From NCBI GenBank assembly GCA_033085395.1, contig JANQBS010000083.1:97441-161440 (forward strand): 64,000 bases of DNA. The letters are read 5' to 3'. Both the position numbers and the translations under genes were made by a program. Positions 1 through 11,151 of the stretch are shown here, piece after piece; the first letter of the stretch is position 1; every line of letters starts with the position of its first letter. This stretch comes from Xanthoparmelia taractica (Eukaryota; Ascomycota; Lecanoromycetes; Lecanorales; Parmeliaceae). A model generated the notes under the pieces. The model was given only the letters and a program-made list of their open reading frames with translations. It ran no database searches and was not told the origin of the DNA.

Positions 1-218
1 AGCCAGATCTGGTATGGCAGAGCTTCAAATCCCGCCGCTTGGAGAACCTTGCTGACAGTACTTGAATCTTGTAGGCGCCGGAAGATCTATTCGAAACCAT
101 ATCCCAGGCTCTCCTTAACGCGGTGGATCGGGACGCGTTATCGGGATGGGGTGCACATGTCTACATCATTGAAAAGGACAAAGTTACAAAGAGGCTGTTG
201 AAAGGTAGACAAGATTAG
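1..218 (+). CDS. PUP3: 20S proteasome subunit beta3 (PUP3), 3' end only
   Basis: This is the C-terminal part of a gene cut by the left edge of the window. Exons are 1-11 (reading P-D-L) and 75-218, with a 63-nt intron at 12-74 (donor GTATGG, branch-like GCTGAC, acceptor TTGTAG). The last exon encodes 47 residues, including APEDLFETIS, VDRDALSGWG and a KGRQD end, which is the well-conserved tail of the fungal Pup3 beta subunit. The protein is a non-catalytic structural subunit of the inner beta ring of the 20S core. Two more 20S subunit genes, PRE10 and PRE7, lie about 46 kb downstream. The identification is firm; the upstream part cannot be seen. Confidence 0.9.
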
Positions 219-785
219 GGGAGTGGAATCAATCTTAGGCGCACGGCGCTGGAAGGGGGCATAGAGACCTTTTGAGCATGCATAGCGAGATTTGCACATA
301 CGTAAGAGTTGTGTTTACCTTGCGATGTGTCCCGGGTTCTTACAGAAGCCTTAGACCTATAATACTTGCACATTGCCAAATTGATTTGGTCACTTTAGCT
401 CAACAACGGTTTTGAAAACAATAAGCCTCAGCGCTAGTGTATCTCCCGCGTTTCTGAATACCTTACCTACCTTAGTGTATGTACCTTAAGTTTTGGCGCC
501 CGCGAATTATCTATGTCAAACAAATGCGCCGGAATTGCAACCAACATTTATTGGCTTGTAGTTCTATACCCTCTATCTATGTCACGACCACTACAACCAA
601 TCATCCATGGAGCACAACAAAGTTGCGGTCTCCTCCGCTCCATGACTGTCAGTCAATATCATTTTGTGCTAATGGGTTGACATCTCACCAGGTGATCGCA
701 TGAATTGGTCCAGGTCTCAAAACGGGAGTGAAAGCCCCAGGTCTCGGCTAGCCGCAGTCCTATCTTTATCCCTAGGCTTTGGAGT
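219..785. other. Intergenic, PUP3 terminator side and promoter of the ArfGAP gene
   Basis: There is no convincing coding sequence. The one short open frame here (479-703) has no recognisable features. The stretch should hold the PUP3 3' end and the promoter and 5' UTR of the next gene. I see no RNA gene. Confidence 0.5.
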
Positions 786-3700
786 ATGGGGAATGTCAGC
801 AGTCGAACTGAAGACGGTGGGGCTTTAGTACTTCGGGATCAAAGTCGCTGTAAGTGTCCACACTCACGACGCCCTCCTCCACTGAAGTTGGAACGACAGT
901 ATCCATCGCCTCCCTTACCATTACAAACAACAAGGGAAAGATCCTGCTCAACGTTGTTCCCAATGTGTACCCTGCAACCAGGGTTATTGCCAGGAAGGAC
1001 TATGGCGACGAAAGCCTAGTGGAGTACATCCAGGTGAAAGGAATCTTGAGTGTAATGGAGAGAGCTGGCTAATCGAGTCTTTCTTCAGGACCCCGAATCT
1101 TCGCCTACATCGCCTCTACCGTCGTTCTTGTTCCGGCTAAATAACGACGACGAGCTCTTATTCAATTTCACCTTTGTGATTCGTCAAAGTCAGAGCAGCC
1201 TGCCAGGACCTTCAGGAGTGACTGATACATTCATCAATGGCCTTACCTTTGCCTTCGCATCAAACAACAAAGACCTCGACAATCTAGTTACTCGGGAATT
1301 TCATGCGGACCCGAACCTCCATAAGAATGCCAACGTGGAGTTGGTCGGCGACTATTCGACGGGTGGTAGCCCGTCTGCAAAGTTTGAATGGTCCTGGAAA
1401 TGGCGGCCGCCAAAAGCGACCGAAGACCGTGGAGGAGGTTGGCGTAATGCTTGCAGCTTCTCTGAGTATGATCAAAGGGCTCACAAGCTTCAAACTCTTG
1501 CATTGTTCAGCTTCTGGGTTCAGAACACACCAAAAGCGTTCACTAGCCCCCAGACACCATCGCCATACTTTGAATTAAGTGTGCCTCCACGGCTCCGACT
1601 TCCTTCGTCACAATCTATAATCTCTGCCCCGAGTGAGTCAGATCACACGGACATTGGGCTCCCATCACCCACTATTGAGCCCGGAGAGATCAGTATAGGC
1701 GTTCCACAGGTTTGGACTAAAGATCCAGTGGTAGTCGGGGTCTCATGTCCGCGACCCGGTGAAGACATGAGCGCCGTTGAAGACGGGCCCTTGTTTCGAG
1801 CTACGATGAAAGCACTGGAACAAAAGACTGGGAACATGCGAACAAGGATGAAGAAAGTTTTGCGTAAAGCCGAAGCGGCTCAGGCAGCTCAGGTCGAATG
1901 CAATGCTGCCGTTTCTGCGTTCATGGAAGCTCTTCGAGAAGCATCGGCGTCAAATGCAAACGCCATCCAGCCAGCACTCGAGCACTACTTCGAGAAAATT
2001 GCCAGCCAAATCCTCCAGTACGAGAAGCAGAACACAGTCCATTTGCAAAAACTCATCATTGATCCTCTCTCTAAGATATATAACATTGATATCAAGCAAG
2101 CAGAAGCCAAGAAGAAGGATTTCGAAGATGAGAGTAAGGAGTATTATGCATATGTCAGTCGCTACCTTGGCCAACGTCAAGACTCGTTGAAAGAGAAGAA
2201 GCGAAACGAAAGTGACTCCAAATATCAGAGCAAGAGAAGAAATTTTGAGCTCAAAAGATTTGACTATTCGTCGTTCATGCAAGATTTGCATGGTGGCAGG
2301 AAAGAACAGGAAGTGCTCTCTCAGTTAACGAAATATGCAGAGACTCAATCAAAGAGCTACCTGTCAACTGCTAAGAAAGTTGGAGAGATGGCTCCTCAAC
2401 TAGAAGTTTTGATTCACGAGGTAAAGGAAGCTGACAAAGAGTATAAAATTCAGCGCACTGAAAGGGAAGAAAAGCGAAGAAATCTGGAGATGAACACCAA
2501 GACTTACGTTGAGCCTGAGGCTGATGCATCTAACATGTTACCCATTCAGTCCAGTGCCAACGGAACCTCCGTCCAAGAATCTGAGCTTTCGAGAGCTGAT
2601 AGCAATGGTCGAAATGGTCTTCACCACTCTTCCTCAACGGCGTCGCAGCCTGGTTCAACTTTGTCTGCGCGCAATTCCTCTCACGGTGTCTCTTCCACAC
2701 CTAGCAGCCGACCTAGTAGCGGCGTTCCTGTAGTCAGTCCTGACAAGTTCAAGGGTTTCCGCGATCTTGAAGAAAGGGATCATAACGGCGCTGTTGGTCC
2801 AGATAGAGTCCAGCACAAGAAAGAAGGGTTACTTTGGGCTCTAAGCAGACCTGGTTCCCATGTCGACCCCAAGGGCCTCAATAAGCAAGCATGGCACAAG
2901 TATGTAGACCCTCTAACGTATCTTGGTCAGGTATTGATGTGTCAGGTTCTGGATTGTACTCGATCAGGGCAAATTATCCGAGTACAGCAACTGGAAACAA
3001 AGGCTCGATCTTCATATGGAGCCGATCGATTTGCGGATGGCGTCGGTCCGTGAGTCCCGCAGTGCAGAACGGAGGTTTTGCTTCGAAGTCATAACGCCAC
3101 AGTACAAGCGTGTGTATCAGGCAACTTCGGAAGAAGACATGAACAATTGGATAAATGCTTTGAACAACGCTCTACAAAATGCGGTCGAGGGCAGAATTCA
3201 GCCTCAACCTTTTACACCTGCAACGACTGAGGAGAGGACCGCTCATCGAAACATTGGTTCTATACTTACCGGTAAAAGCTCATCGTACTCTGGACACCAT
3301 CATCATCATCAATCACCTTCCAATGCCGGTGCCGCAAATAACGTTTATAGGCACCGCACGGTCGGTGCACGACCTACCTATGTCCGTACAAGTAGCAACA
3401 GCTTTGAAGATGATCCCTCGAAGCTCCTTCAGATAGTACGAGACAATGACCACGGCAATCGCTGGTGCGCTGACTGCAACTCCGAATCCAAGACTGAATG
3501 GGTCTCCATCAACCTTGGCATTGTGCTGTGCATTGAATGCAGCGGCATTCACCGCTCTCTCGGCACCCATATATCCAAAGTCCGCTCCCTAACTCTTGAT
3601 ACAACGTCGTTCAGCACCGACATTGTGGAGGTCTTGCTCCAAATCGGCAATCGTATCTCGAACATGGTCTGGGAAGCCACTCTCGACATCAACCAGAAGC

Positions 3701-4296
3701 CTCAAGCGCAAGCAACGCGTGAGCAGCGTCTTCGCTTTATCACTGCCAAATACGTCGACAGAGCATACGTAAATCCCATAGGCTCAAACACACAGTCCCA
3801 TTATCCGACGTCGGATGACACGCTCCTGGCTTCCGTCAAGAAAAATGACATCCGGGGTGTCCTCTACGCCCTGGCACTGCGTGCTAATCCCAACGCCACA
3901 GACCGCTCCCGTAATACGCACTCCGTCTTTCTCGCTCTCGCGGCTGCGGATCCGGCTGCTCCAGCGGGCTCCGCCCATGCTTCACCTGCACCCTCACCCA
4001 ACGCGAAGACGCCATCTGGAAGTCAGAAAACAATCACCGCTTTCCCTGTCGCCGAACTGCTGGTTCAGAACGGTGCCACCATCCCGTCTACTCTACCGGC
4101 ATTTCCACTCTCTTCAAACGCCCAGCTGTACATTGATCAGAAGACGGGCAAAGGCGTAGACACGCTCACTGCTTTGCCAAACATAAATAGAAATAGTGGC
4201 GTCAGCCCGACTGCCATAGAGGGAGGCAAGGACAGTCAAGCGAAGCTGCAGAAGCGAGGGAGTGTGGGAGGCCGACTACCGGTCAAACCTGGGTAA
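786..4296 (+). CDS. BAR-PH-ArfGAP protein (Csx2/ACAP-like Arf GTPase activator)
   Basis: Exons are 786-849, 900-1033, 1089-2899 and 2946-4296, giving 1119 residues; introns are 50, 55 and 46 nt. The N-terminus MGNVSSR is a myristoylation-like MG start. Domains in order: a conserved N-terminal module (about 1-240); a BAR-type coiled coil (about 300-540, rich in K/E/Q, containing LEQKTGNMRTRMKK); a Ser-rich linker; a PH domain (about 640-748, KEGLLWAL to EEDMNNWINALNNA); an ArfGAP domain (about 824-950) with the CX2C-X16-CX2C zinc finger (CADC, CIEC) and the arginine-finger motif GIHRSLG; and an ankyrin-like tail. Family knowledge: such proteins sense curved phosphoinositide membranes and stimulate GTP hydrolysis on Arf, acting in vesicle traffic and endocytic recycling. 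Catalytic residues look intact. It is convergent with ATG10. Confidence 0.92.
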
Positions 4297-4483
4297 TGAA
4301 TCAAGCTGAATGGTGAGCCGAAGAGGGCTAGCGGAGCTTACTTTGTAGTCTCGCTTGGGCTTTTGTTTGACTAGGTACGAATGGGGAGGATGGTAAACGG
4401 CGGTCTAAGTCGGGGTGGTCAGCTCTGTCTCTGGATAACAAAGCTGCATTACTTTACAGTTGGGCTCCAAGAACATCTAATTT

Positions 4484-5452
4484 TTACACTACAATAGAAT
4501 TAATGTAATTGAGGTTTTCATCATTAGATGCAACTTGAGAGTCACCTTGGCCTTTCCAGACCATCTCCTTGGGCAAGCTCAGGCCAACAGCACTCCCCAC
4601 GAGCCCAAGCCACAACATCAGATAGTCTAATGGACTGGCGGTTTGCTTGATTCCACCCAAGATATTACGCATAGCTTCGGCCGAATTACAAGGGTGCACC
4701 CAAAAGCATGGAATGTCCATTAAAGGGTGGTTCTGGGGTTGTTTGAACCATCAGCCCCGTTCCGGACGGCCGCCGGGGCAAGCGCTTTGCGGCAACTTAC
4801 AGTCATACCAATACCACCCATGACACCAACGTTTCTTATTCCTGGTTGAAGGTGCTTTGGTACTAGCTGTTCGTAAACGGTATTTATGCTCTGGGGTATC
4901 ACAGGAGGGAGACTGTGGACAAAGAAGTAGAGGACGGGAACACGATAGCTTGTTGAGTGTAGGATATGGTACTCTATCGATAAGACTGGGTGGGATGGGG
5001 GAGAATGGTAGACAGCAACCTTTGAGTGAAGATCAGACTTGTCACTCTGGGCTGTGAGACTGAGAAAAGGAGACCTGGGCTCACGTTGTCGTCTTCTTCC
5101 TCCTCGATACAGCTGGACTCGTGATTATCACTAGAAGTATGCGCAGCGTGAACGTGCTGGGCAGCATCAGAGTGTGCAGGTGGATCACGATCGGTGCTTA
5201 GAGGACGTTTGATCCTGAGGTATTGGTGGTCCCCCTAAATGCAGGTAAACGTAGGATCAGAAATGCCTCTATTCACAGCGGGAAAGGACCAGTCACAAAA
5301 CTCGCCAATAGACAAGGCAGTCTTACATGTCTACGGACCTCTGCGCTCATACCGCTGGACCTCAAAGCTGGACAAGGCGTCAATGCCTGACAGGCTTCAT
5401 CGAAGGCTGCTGTCGATATGAAGCCGGCTTCGCCTGACCAATTGTCGGACAT
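4484..5452 (-). CDS. ATG10: Autophagy E2-like conjugating enzyme Atg10
   Basis: Exons on the minus strand are 5452-5327, 5234-5085, 5019-4801 and 4732-4484, giving 247 residues. Atg10 is the E2-like enzyme that takes Atg12 from Atg7 and conjugates it to Atg5. Family features seen: DHQYLRIKRPL near residue 45, EYHIL and RVPVLYFFVH before the core, and the C-terminal FWVHPCNSAEAM whose HPC cysteine is the expected thioester residue, followed by DYLMLWLGLVGSAVGL. Length fits fungal Atg10. The start at 5452 (MSDNW) was chosen over an in-frame upstream ATG at 5494. The first intron (92 nt) is the least certain junction; the other three exons join cleanly in frame. Confidence 0.85.
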
Positions 5453-6331
5453 GTCACCTTTTACTGTTTGAGGGGAGTTTGGACTAAAGCCCATTTGTAT
5501 GGTCTGTGCTCAACATAAATGAAAGCGAGATGCCTGCCATGCAGCGAAACAACATCCTTCGCTTGTGGAATTTCTAGTAAATGTAGAGATGATGCTAGCT
5601 TCGAGAATGCCTAGAAAGAGCCGTCGCTTGGATTACTTTCGACTTGTATGTAGTAGGAACAAGTGAGGGTTTGGTGGGAGAGAGAAGAGAAGACAGAAAT
5701 ACCACAGCTTGGCTCGCTTAAATCATGGCAGCAGAGTGGCAGAGGCTGAGTCGATGCCGTACTTCGTACAAGTCTGTTAGCGGTGGCTGAGTCGGTCGAT
5801 CATCTGCAGGTGGCTGGGGCAAACGGTGAACATTTACCTAGCGTGAAATGAAGATCCTGGAAAAGGGCAGGGAAAAGCTGCGGCGACTTGCTCACAAGCG
5901 GTATAGTGTAATATCCATGTGGCTGAAATCTTGTTTACTTGCAGTCATAGCCAGTCATCTGTCCCATCTATCTACAGTATCTACTTACCTACATTACTCT
6001 ACGTCCTTTTCTTCCCTCGGGCCTCCTCTTTCTTCACTATCTCAACTCGACCTTCTTCTGACTGTGAAATTCCATATTCGTCGTCAGAGAGGTACACTGC
6101 TCTAGCCAGACGACTTTCTGCGCCTCGAAGTAATTGGCAGGCCTGTCCCAGCCTTCTCACTTTCTCACTTCTTACTACCAGTCCTTCTTCATACATGCAT
6201 TTCCTAGCGTGTCATGAAAGTGCCAATTGGAATTCCTTCTCGTCTTTGGTTTGAACCCGTTTACCTTCCCAGCAACCAGTCGTTGTCGCATATTCACGCG
6301 CGGCGAATCTTACCTGGGAGAAACCTTGCCC
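5453..6331. promoter_or_regulatory. Divergent intergenic region with upstream ATGs
   Basis: About 880 bp lie between the divergent ATG10 and the large disordered-protein gene. The part nearest the latter (5930-6200) is CT-rich, typical of fungal promoters and 5' leaders. Upstream ATGs occur at 6194 (a short uORF ending near 6254) and at 6214, whose frame stays open to 6417 and so overlaps the assigned start at 6332. No TATA box was assigned. Confidence 0.4.
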
Positions 6332-9300
6332 ATGGGGGACTCATCCAACGCCCATGTCGCTGCCCGGCGGCTGTCGAAGCCTCGAACGAGAAAGTCTTCC
6401 TCGAATCTCCTTATTGAACAGCCTACCACGCCATCCTCACCACGCAACTCTGATCTCGACTACTTTGGTAGCGATGCGGTCGTTGTGAACTCGCACGGCG
6501 AACGTCGAAGCCGAAGCAGATCCCGAGGCAGAATTAAAGCTTACCTGTATGGCTCAAGTCACGAAGCTGTACAGACTTCATCAGATGATGAAGAAACGCA
6601 GATCGGACTTGCTGGCGCAGCGCGAGATGTCAGGAAACGTCTGTCGCGCACAGGTTCTTCCATCATGACGCTACAAAGTGCCAAAGTTTCCGGAACACGC
6701 CTTTCAAATTGGCCAAGCTCAGGGTTGCTTTCCACTCGCTCGACGGAGTCACAAGGGATGGACCCCGAAGAGTCAGCCATAATAGCTGACCAGATCAAAC
6801 AGAGGGCCTACCAGGATAGTCTAGCCGCCCAGAATCACGTCTCTACGCCCGTGGACGAAGACAAGCATGTTGATTCAGTTATGGCTCCACTTCGTAGGAA
6901 GTCGCTTTACACGCCAGGTATTGCCACTAGAAATGCCAGCGATATTCTGCGGAAGCCTCCCAAGCCATCAACGGATCGTGAGTACTACTATAACCCTTCG
7001 CGTCCCGAGAACTCACCTCTCTCTCATCTCGCATCATTGAGTCGAGGTGAAGATGGTAGATCTACCCCTTGCAATCTTGATTATTCGCAACTAGGAGGAC
7101 TGCAACTGGGCACATTAAGGGTTACGAATGGAGCTAGCTCGCCCATACCGTGGGATCGACGCTCTCCAACACCCGAGTCCAAAACACATGACGAATACTA
7201 TACAGCGTCCGAAGGAAGTGTGACCGGCGACAAGGATCAGGCCACACCCTTGCCCCCTAGGGGCTGGAGTCCCTTGAAGCATGAGAGCAAAGTAAGAGGT
7301 AGCATGGGAGCAGACAATCAAGCCCACAGCAGTTCAGATAAATCTCCACCCATCGAGAGAGAATCATCCAACGAATCATTCCCCTTCTCAAGGGAAAGTG
7401 CTGACCAAGCGTCTCGCTTCGAAGGACAGGCAACCGATCAGTCGGCTCGTTTTAGACACAAGTTATCCAGCGATGCACTTGATTTGGAAGAGGTAACATT
7501 GGACGAGTCATTTCCTTTTAAGATGCGTCCATCCAAGAACTGCCCTATTGAAGCAACGGATCTCAACAATCCTCTTCCTCTTGAAAACGAAGTACCCAAT
7601 ACACCTTTCTCTTTTGACAACGGATCACCTGACGAGATTGTGCATTTCGAAGGGGTGAAGCCGAAAGAGTCATTTCAGAAGGGGTCACTCAAGAACTGTC
7701 GTGTCGATGGGGAAACACTCCATGGGTACTTTCCTACAACAAGCGAGATTCTTGGCGAAGTTATGCGCTTCGAAGGAGACACATTGAGCGAGTCATTCTC
7801 TTCAGAGACGAGGTCATTCAGATGCGATTCTGTTCCGGGAAGGAAGACCGAGTGCCTTCGTTTCGAGAGAAAATCCACCAATGGCGCCTCAGATATAGCA
7901 GATGAATACCTTTCAGAACTCCAAGGCAGTCCGTTCTCTCATCAATCGCTTGGAGACAGGACGGTAATCAGACCACAGTCACAGGGTTCCACAAAGGAAA
8001 TCCGGACACCTTTTATCGATGACGTTGACGTGCAGCATGGTGATAGTGGCAGTGGCTCAAGGGAAGAGGCCTTCCAAAAGCTCACTGTAAACGGTAATAT
8101 GTCACCAACGTGGAAACCCGGACCTCTTTCCGTTCCACCCTCTGACTCTTCGAGACATAGCGCCACTTCAGAGATGCCTCAGGCAGACAGCGGATACTGC
8201 TCATATGCTTCATTAAGAGGGGTTCCTGCCGATGAAGTTTGCCCCAACACCAATGTCACGGCTGCACCCGAACCTCAGACCGTCGAAACTGTCAGATATT
8301 CCGCTCGAAGTTCCTTTCGAGCACCGATACGCAAGCTCAAGAAACAACGACCGAAGTCACAACCTCCACCCGTGAACCTCATTACAGGGCACCACGAGCT
8401 TACTGATGCGAACATACCTCGTATACCTTCAATCATCGCCGCAAGGCACGCAAACAGACTCAGTCGATTCCCTCTTCTTGAACATACATTTCCAAGCTCG
8501 CAGCATACAACCGCGAATGGGGCCTTGTCTCCGGTCCAGGCTCATGACGCGCCAATTCGGTTTCCGTCCCCCGCAAATGTTCTTGAAGCGGCCTCTGCCC
8601 CTTTAGGATCATTCCCAACAGCCATCTCCAAGCCTCAAGCCACTACTGTTGCAGTCGATGAGGATGATTGGGGTGCTTCGGACCTAGTAAGATCGCCTAG
8701 TTGGTCTGAATTTGGCGGTGGCAGAAAGAGGAAGGAGCAAAAGAAGCAAGCCAAAGAAGAGAAAGGAATCGAAAAACGGCTACTGAAAAATGGAAAAGAA
8801 GCAGAAAAGAAATCGGAAAAAGGCAGAAAGGACGAGAATAAGGAGAGGTTCGCCCGCTCTTGCTCTGCTTCGAGAACGAGAGCAAGGTCGTCCGGGGGTC
8901 AAAGCCGGCACGACAAACAAGTGACAATCGCAGACTTTGGGACTGTAACTGAATCTCTGGGTAATAGCCCCTACGACATTGCAAAGCCGACCTTTCCCAG
9001 CCCACACATCGCCAGAAACTGGTATCCTCATCAAATCAGCACTGCTATGCCAAGGGCCGAACCCTCATTGGGCGTAAGAGCTCGGGCTCAAACCATGTTT
9101 TTGGATATGCCTTCGGTTCCAGCTATAGCTGCAATTGATCTCAAGGCGCACAACCTCGAATGGGCCCGCAACCGACAAAGAAGCCAATCCCCCTCTGCAG
9201 CAAGGGTAGAGCGTTTCCACAATCGCAGTGGCATTCCCGGAAGAGTCGTCCGTCCTCACGGTGCCACGATGGACGTCACTCCGCCAGTGCCGGCTCTGCC

Positions 9301-10135
9301 TTCAGCAAACCAGGTCAAGCGACGAGAAGCCGAAATTATAAGGTCTCGGCCCCATAGTATGATAGTCGAAGCGCCAGTGCCAACTCAGACCTTGCGGGAA
9401 ATCGAAGGGAAACCAGCGATTCCTCACTCTTCTGAACCAGGTACAGGTGCTACACCGCGCAAGACGAAAGGCAGCAAGATAGTCCCAGACCTCTGGAGTA
9501 ATGGATCGATTGAAAGGAAGAGCCCCAAGACTGTTGAGGGATCAAGGCAAGCATCCAACAGCTTCATTGATGAAAACGACAAGGCTATACCCACCAAAGA
9601 CAATCTTTGGGGAATCCAGAGCAATGCTTGGTCGCAACGTCGTAAGTCAGCCGCCGAAGCTCTTCTGAGAAATCAAGTCCGAGATGTTTGCGATAGCCAA
9701 AAAGCTGCGACTCCTGGTCTAGTCTGTGGGCATAATGAAGTGCCTACTTCTCTGAGGAGAGCTTTCACTTCTGGAACCTGTCAAACTTTCACGCCTACTC
9801 CCAGCCACCTAGGCCCTTTTCCGAATCCACTAGCATCACACCCTCAATCGACCCCACAACAGCCAAGTTCTGCGTCGAATATGCCAGGTTCGCATAGTCA
9901 ATCAGTCACTCAGCAGGGGCAGTGGTACGGCTTCAGCCCCATGGCCTCACGTCCTAGGCCATGTGTCTCAGCTGTGTCTTCATTTCAGCATGAAAATCAA
10001 CCACCAACGTTCACCCTTCACGGTGCAAAAAGCCAACCTTTCCAAATCCAGCGCAAGCGTGTCGGCTCTGGCCCGTCAATGATAGGCGCTGAATTCGCCA
10101 TCGAATCTTGCCGTTACGAAAGAGGCCTTGTCTGA
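6332..10135 (+). CDS. Large intrinsically disordered Ser/Arg/Pro-rich protein with 11-residue repeats
   Basis: A single exon encodes 1267 residues from the ATG at 6332 (MGDSSNAHVAARR), the first ATG of this frame, in a good context (GCCCATGG); the frame also stays open upstream to 6227 without an ATG. I do not recognise a domain. Composition is polar throughout and rich in S, P, R, E. Visible parts: an N-terminal RS-like patch (residues about 55-70, GERRSRSRSRGR); a repeat array at residues 341-521 (separate entry); a lysine/glutamate-rich, probably helical segment (about 790-850, RKRKEQKKQAKEEKG) that could serve as a nuclear localisation signal; and a Pro/Ser/Gln-rich tail. No membrane segment or signal peptide. 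Function unknown; a scaffold or nuclear regulator would be a guess. Confidence 0.75.
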   Translation: MGDSSNAHVAARRLSKPRTRKSSSNLLIEQPTTPSSPRNSDLDYFGSDAVVVNSHGERRSRSRSRGRIKAYLYGSSHEAVQTSSDDEETQIGLAGAARDVRKRLSRTGSSIMTLQSAKVSGTRLSNWPSSGLLSTRSTESQGMDPEESAIIADQIKQRAYQDSLAAQNHVSTPVDEDKHVDSVMAPLRRKSLYTPGIATRNASDILRKPPKPSTDREYYYNPSRPENSPLSHLASLSRGEDGRSTPCNLDYSQLGGLQLGTLRVTNGASSPIPWDRRSPTPESKTHDEYYTASEGSVTGDKDQATPLPPRGWSPLKHESKVRGSMGADNQAHSSSDKSPPIERESSNESFPFSRESADQASRFEGQATDQSARFRHKLSSDALDLEEVTLDESFPFKMRPSKNCPIEATDLNNPLPLENEVPNTPFSFDNGSPDEIVHFEGVKPKESFQKGSLKNCRVDGETLHGYFPTTSEILGEVMRFEGDTLSESFSSETRSFRCDSVPGRKTECLRFERKSTNGASDIADEYLSELQGSPFSHQSLGDRTVIRPQSQGSTKEIRTPFIDDVDVQHGDSGSGSREEAFQKLTVNGNMSPTWKPGPLSVPPSDSSRHSATSEMPQADSGYCSYASLRGVPADEVCPNTNVTAAPEPQTVETVRYSARSSFRAPIRKLKKQRPKSQPPPVNLITGHHELTDANIPRIPSIIAARHANRLSRFPLLEHTFPSSQHTTANGALSPVQAHDAPIRFPSPANVLEAASAPLGSFPTAISKPQATTVAVDEDDWGASDLVRSPSWSEFGGGRKRKEQKKQAKEEKGIEKRLLKNGKEAEKKSEKGRKDENKERFARSCSASRTRARSSGGQSRHDKQVTIADFGTVTESLGNSPYDIAKPTFPSPHIARNWYPHQISTAMPRAEPSLGVRARAQTMFLDMPSVPAIAAIDLKAHNLEWARNRQRSQSPSAARVERFHNRSGIPGRVVRPHGATMDVTPPVPALPSANQVKRREAEIIRSRPHSMIVEAPVPTQTLREIEGKPAIPHSSEPGTGATPRKTKGSKIVPDLWSNGSIERKSPKTVEGSRQASNSFIDENDKAIPTKDNLWGIQSNAWSQRRKSAAEALLRNQVRDVCDSQKAATPGLVCGHNEVPTSLRRAFTSGTCQTFTPTPSHLGPFPNPLASHPQSTPQQPSSASNMPGSHSQSVTQQGQWYGFSPMASRPRPCVSAVSSFQHENQPPTFTLHGAKSQPFQIQRKRVGSGPSMIGAEFAIESCRYERGLV
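7352..7894 (+). repeat. Coding array of degenerate 11-residue (33-bp) repeats
   Basis: Within the large disordered protein, residues about 341-521 fall into roughly 16 consecutive units of 10-11 residues. Most start with F, L, I or V followed by an acidic residue, and many carry an E-S-F or similar triad near position 8. Examples in register: IERESSNESFP, FEGQATDQSAR, LEEVTLDESFP, LENEVPNTPFS, FDNGSPDEIVH, FEGVKPKESFQ, FEGDTLSESFS. The DNA copies are too diverged to be a recent tandem duplication. Confidence 0.65.
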
Positions 10136-10704
10136 TCTGGCCTGGTGTTAGTGCTGGCATGGTGACTCCTAGGATCGAGGCAGTCGGTAAGGGTATCGAG
10201 GTATCCGGAGGATTTTTAGTAGTGCTATGCGGATTGGGAGCGATATAAAGCGGTGATGAGTTCACTATCACTCGAGGAGGATGGAGTGGTCTAGCGAGCC
10301 GATCATCTGTTCCATCATGGATTATAAGACACGTCTACTTGGTAAGCGAGATACCTTCAATTTTGATCAAGATGCCCGCATATTCGGGTCAATGCTTGTA
10401 GATATTTAATACATAGTTGTCCTTGTGCGAAGATTCCAGGGTCAGTGATCCTCGTATGTTGGTAGCAGGTCCTCTATCTGAGACGAGCAACGATTTCTCG
10501 TGCTAACGTCACGTAGCCAGCATGCGGACATAGTGGCAGAAGCCGTGCCCGCATTTGCTGTGTAGATGCCGAGTCGGTAGCATCGCCCCCCCTAGCCTTT
10601 TAGGTCCCTCAGCAGGGTATGGGCTTGATTTGGAAATCTGCAGACTCGTACTGGAGTGAGGTACAGGCCGAGTGTGGGTGTGTGTGAGGACAAGACCGTC
10701 TTCT
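10136..10704. other. Convergent intergenic region
   Basis: About 570 bp between the 3' end of the large disordered-protein gene and the 3' end of the small minus-strand gene. Only shadow frames are present; nothing else was recognised. Confidence 0.4.
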
Positions 10705-11151
10705 CTATTTCTCCTCCGATTGGGCGTCGCCTGTGCCGGAGACATTGCCTACTGTCTCGGTCGTTGCGCCGTCTGCTACTGACGCCCGCGCTTGGGCGCT
10801 GGCGACGGTGGCAAGTAAGTCGTCGATCTTGCGCTCCAATGCTGTGAGCTGAGTCTCCATTACTGACGCAGTTCTCTCGCCTCTAGGGGCTCACAGGTCA
10901 GCTATAACTGGCATTAAAAAGCAGATGTTGAGCATTGGTCGTGACGATGGTCGGTTGGAGGCGAGAAGCATACTTTGCCAGTTCCTGGAATGCCTAGAAT
11001 GAAAAAATTGGTTAGCAGGAGGAGGTAGGCGGGGGAGAGGTGGGGGGAGGATCGGAGGATGGAAGAAGAATTGTGATTGCCATACTCGCGCAAGATCAGC
11101 ATCGGCATCAGGATCGCGGGGAGACGCTGGAAGACGATCCTTGGGAGGCAT
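10705..11151 (-). CDS. Small three-exon coiled-coil protein, unknown function
   Basis: This gene is hidden because no single frame is long. The minus-strand model has exons 11151-11086 (22 codons), 10993-10974 (a 20-nt micro-exon) and 10882-10705, giving 87 residues. It reads MPPKDRLPASPRDPDADADLAR, then AFQELAK, then ERTASVMETQLTALERKIDDLLATV, ending QSEEK. Introns have donors GTATGG and GTATGC and acceptors TTCTAG and CCCTAG, and the frame closes exactly over all three exons. The heptad-like METQLTALERKIDDLLA segment predicts one short helix. I do not recognise the family; it resembles small coiled-coil subunits of larger complexes. If exon 2 were not spliced, the frame would stop at 33 more codons. 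Confidence 0.6.
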
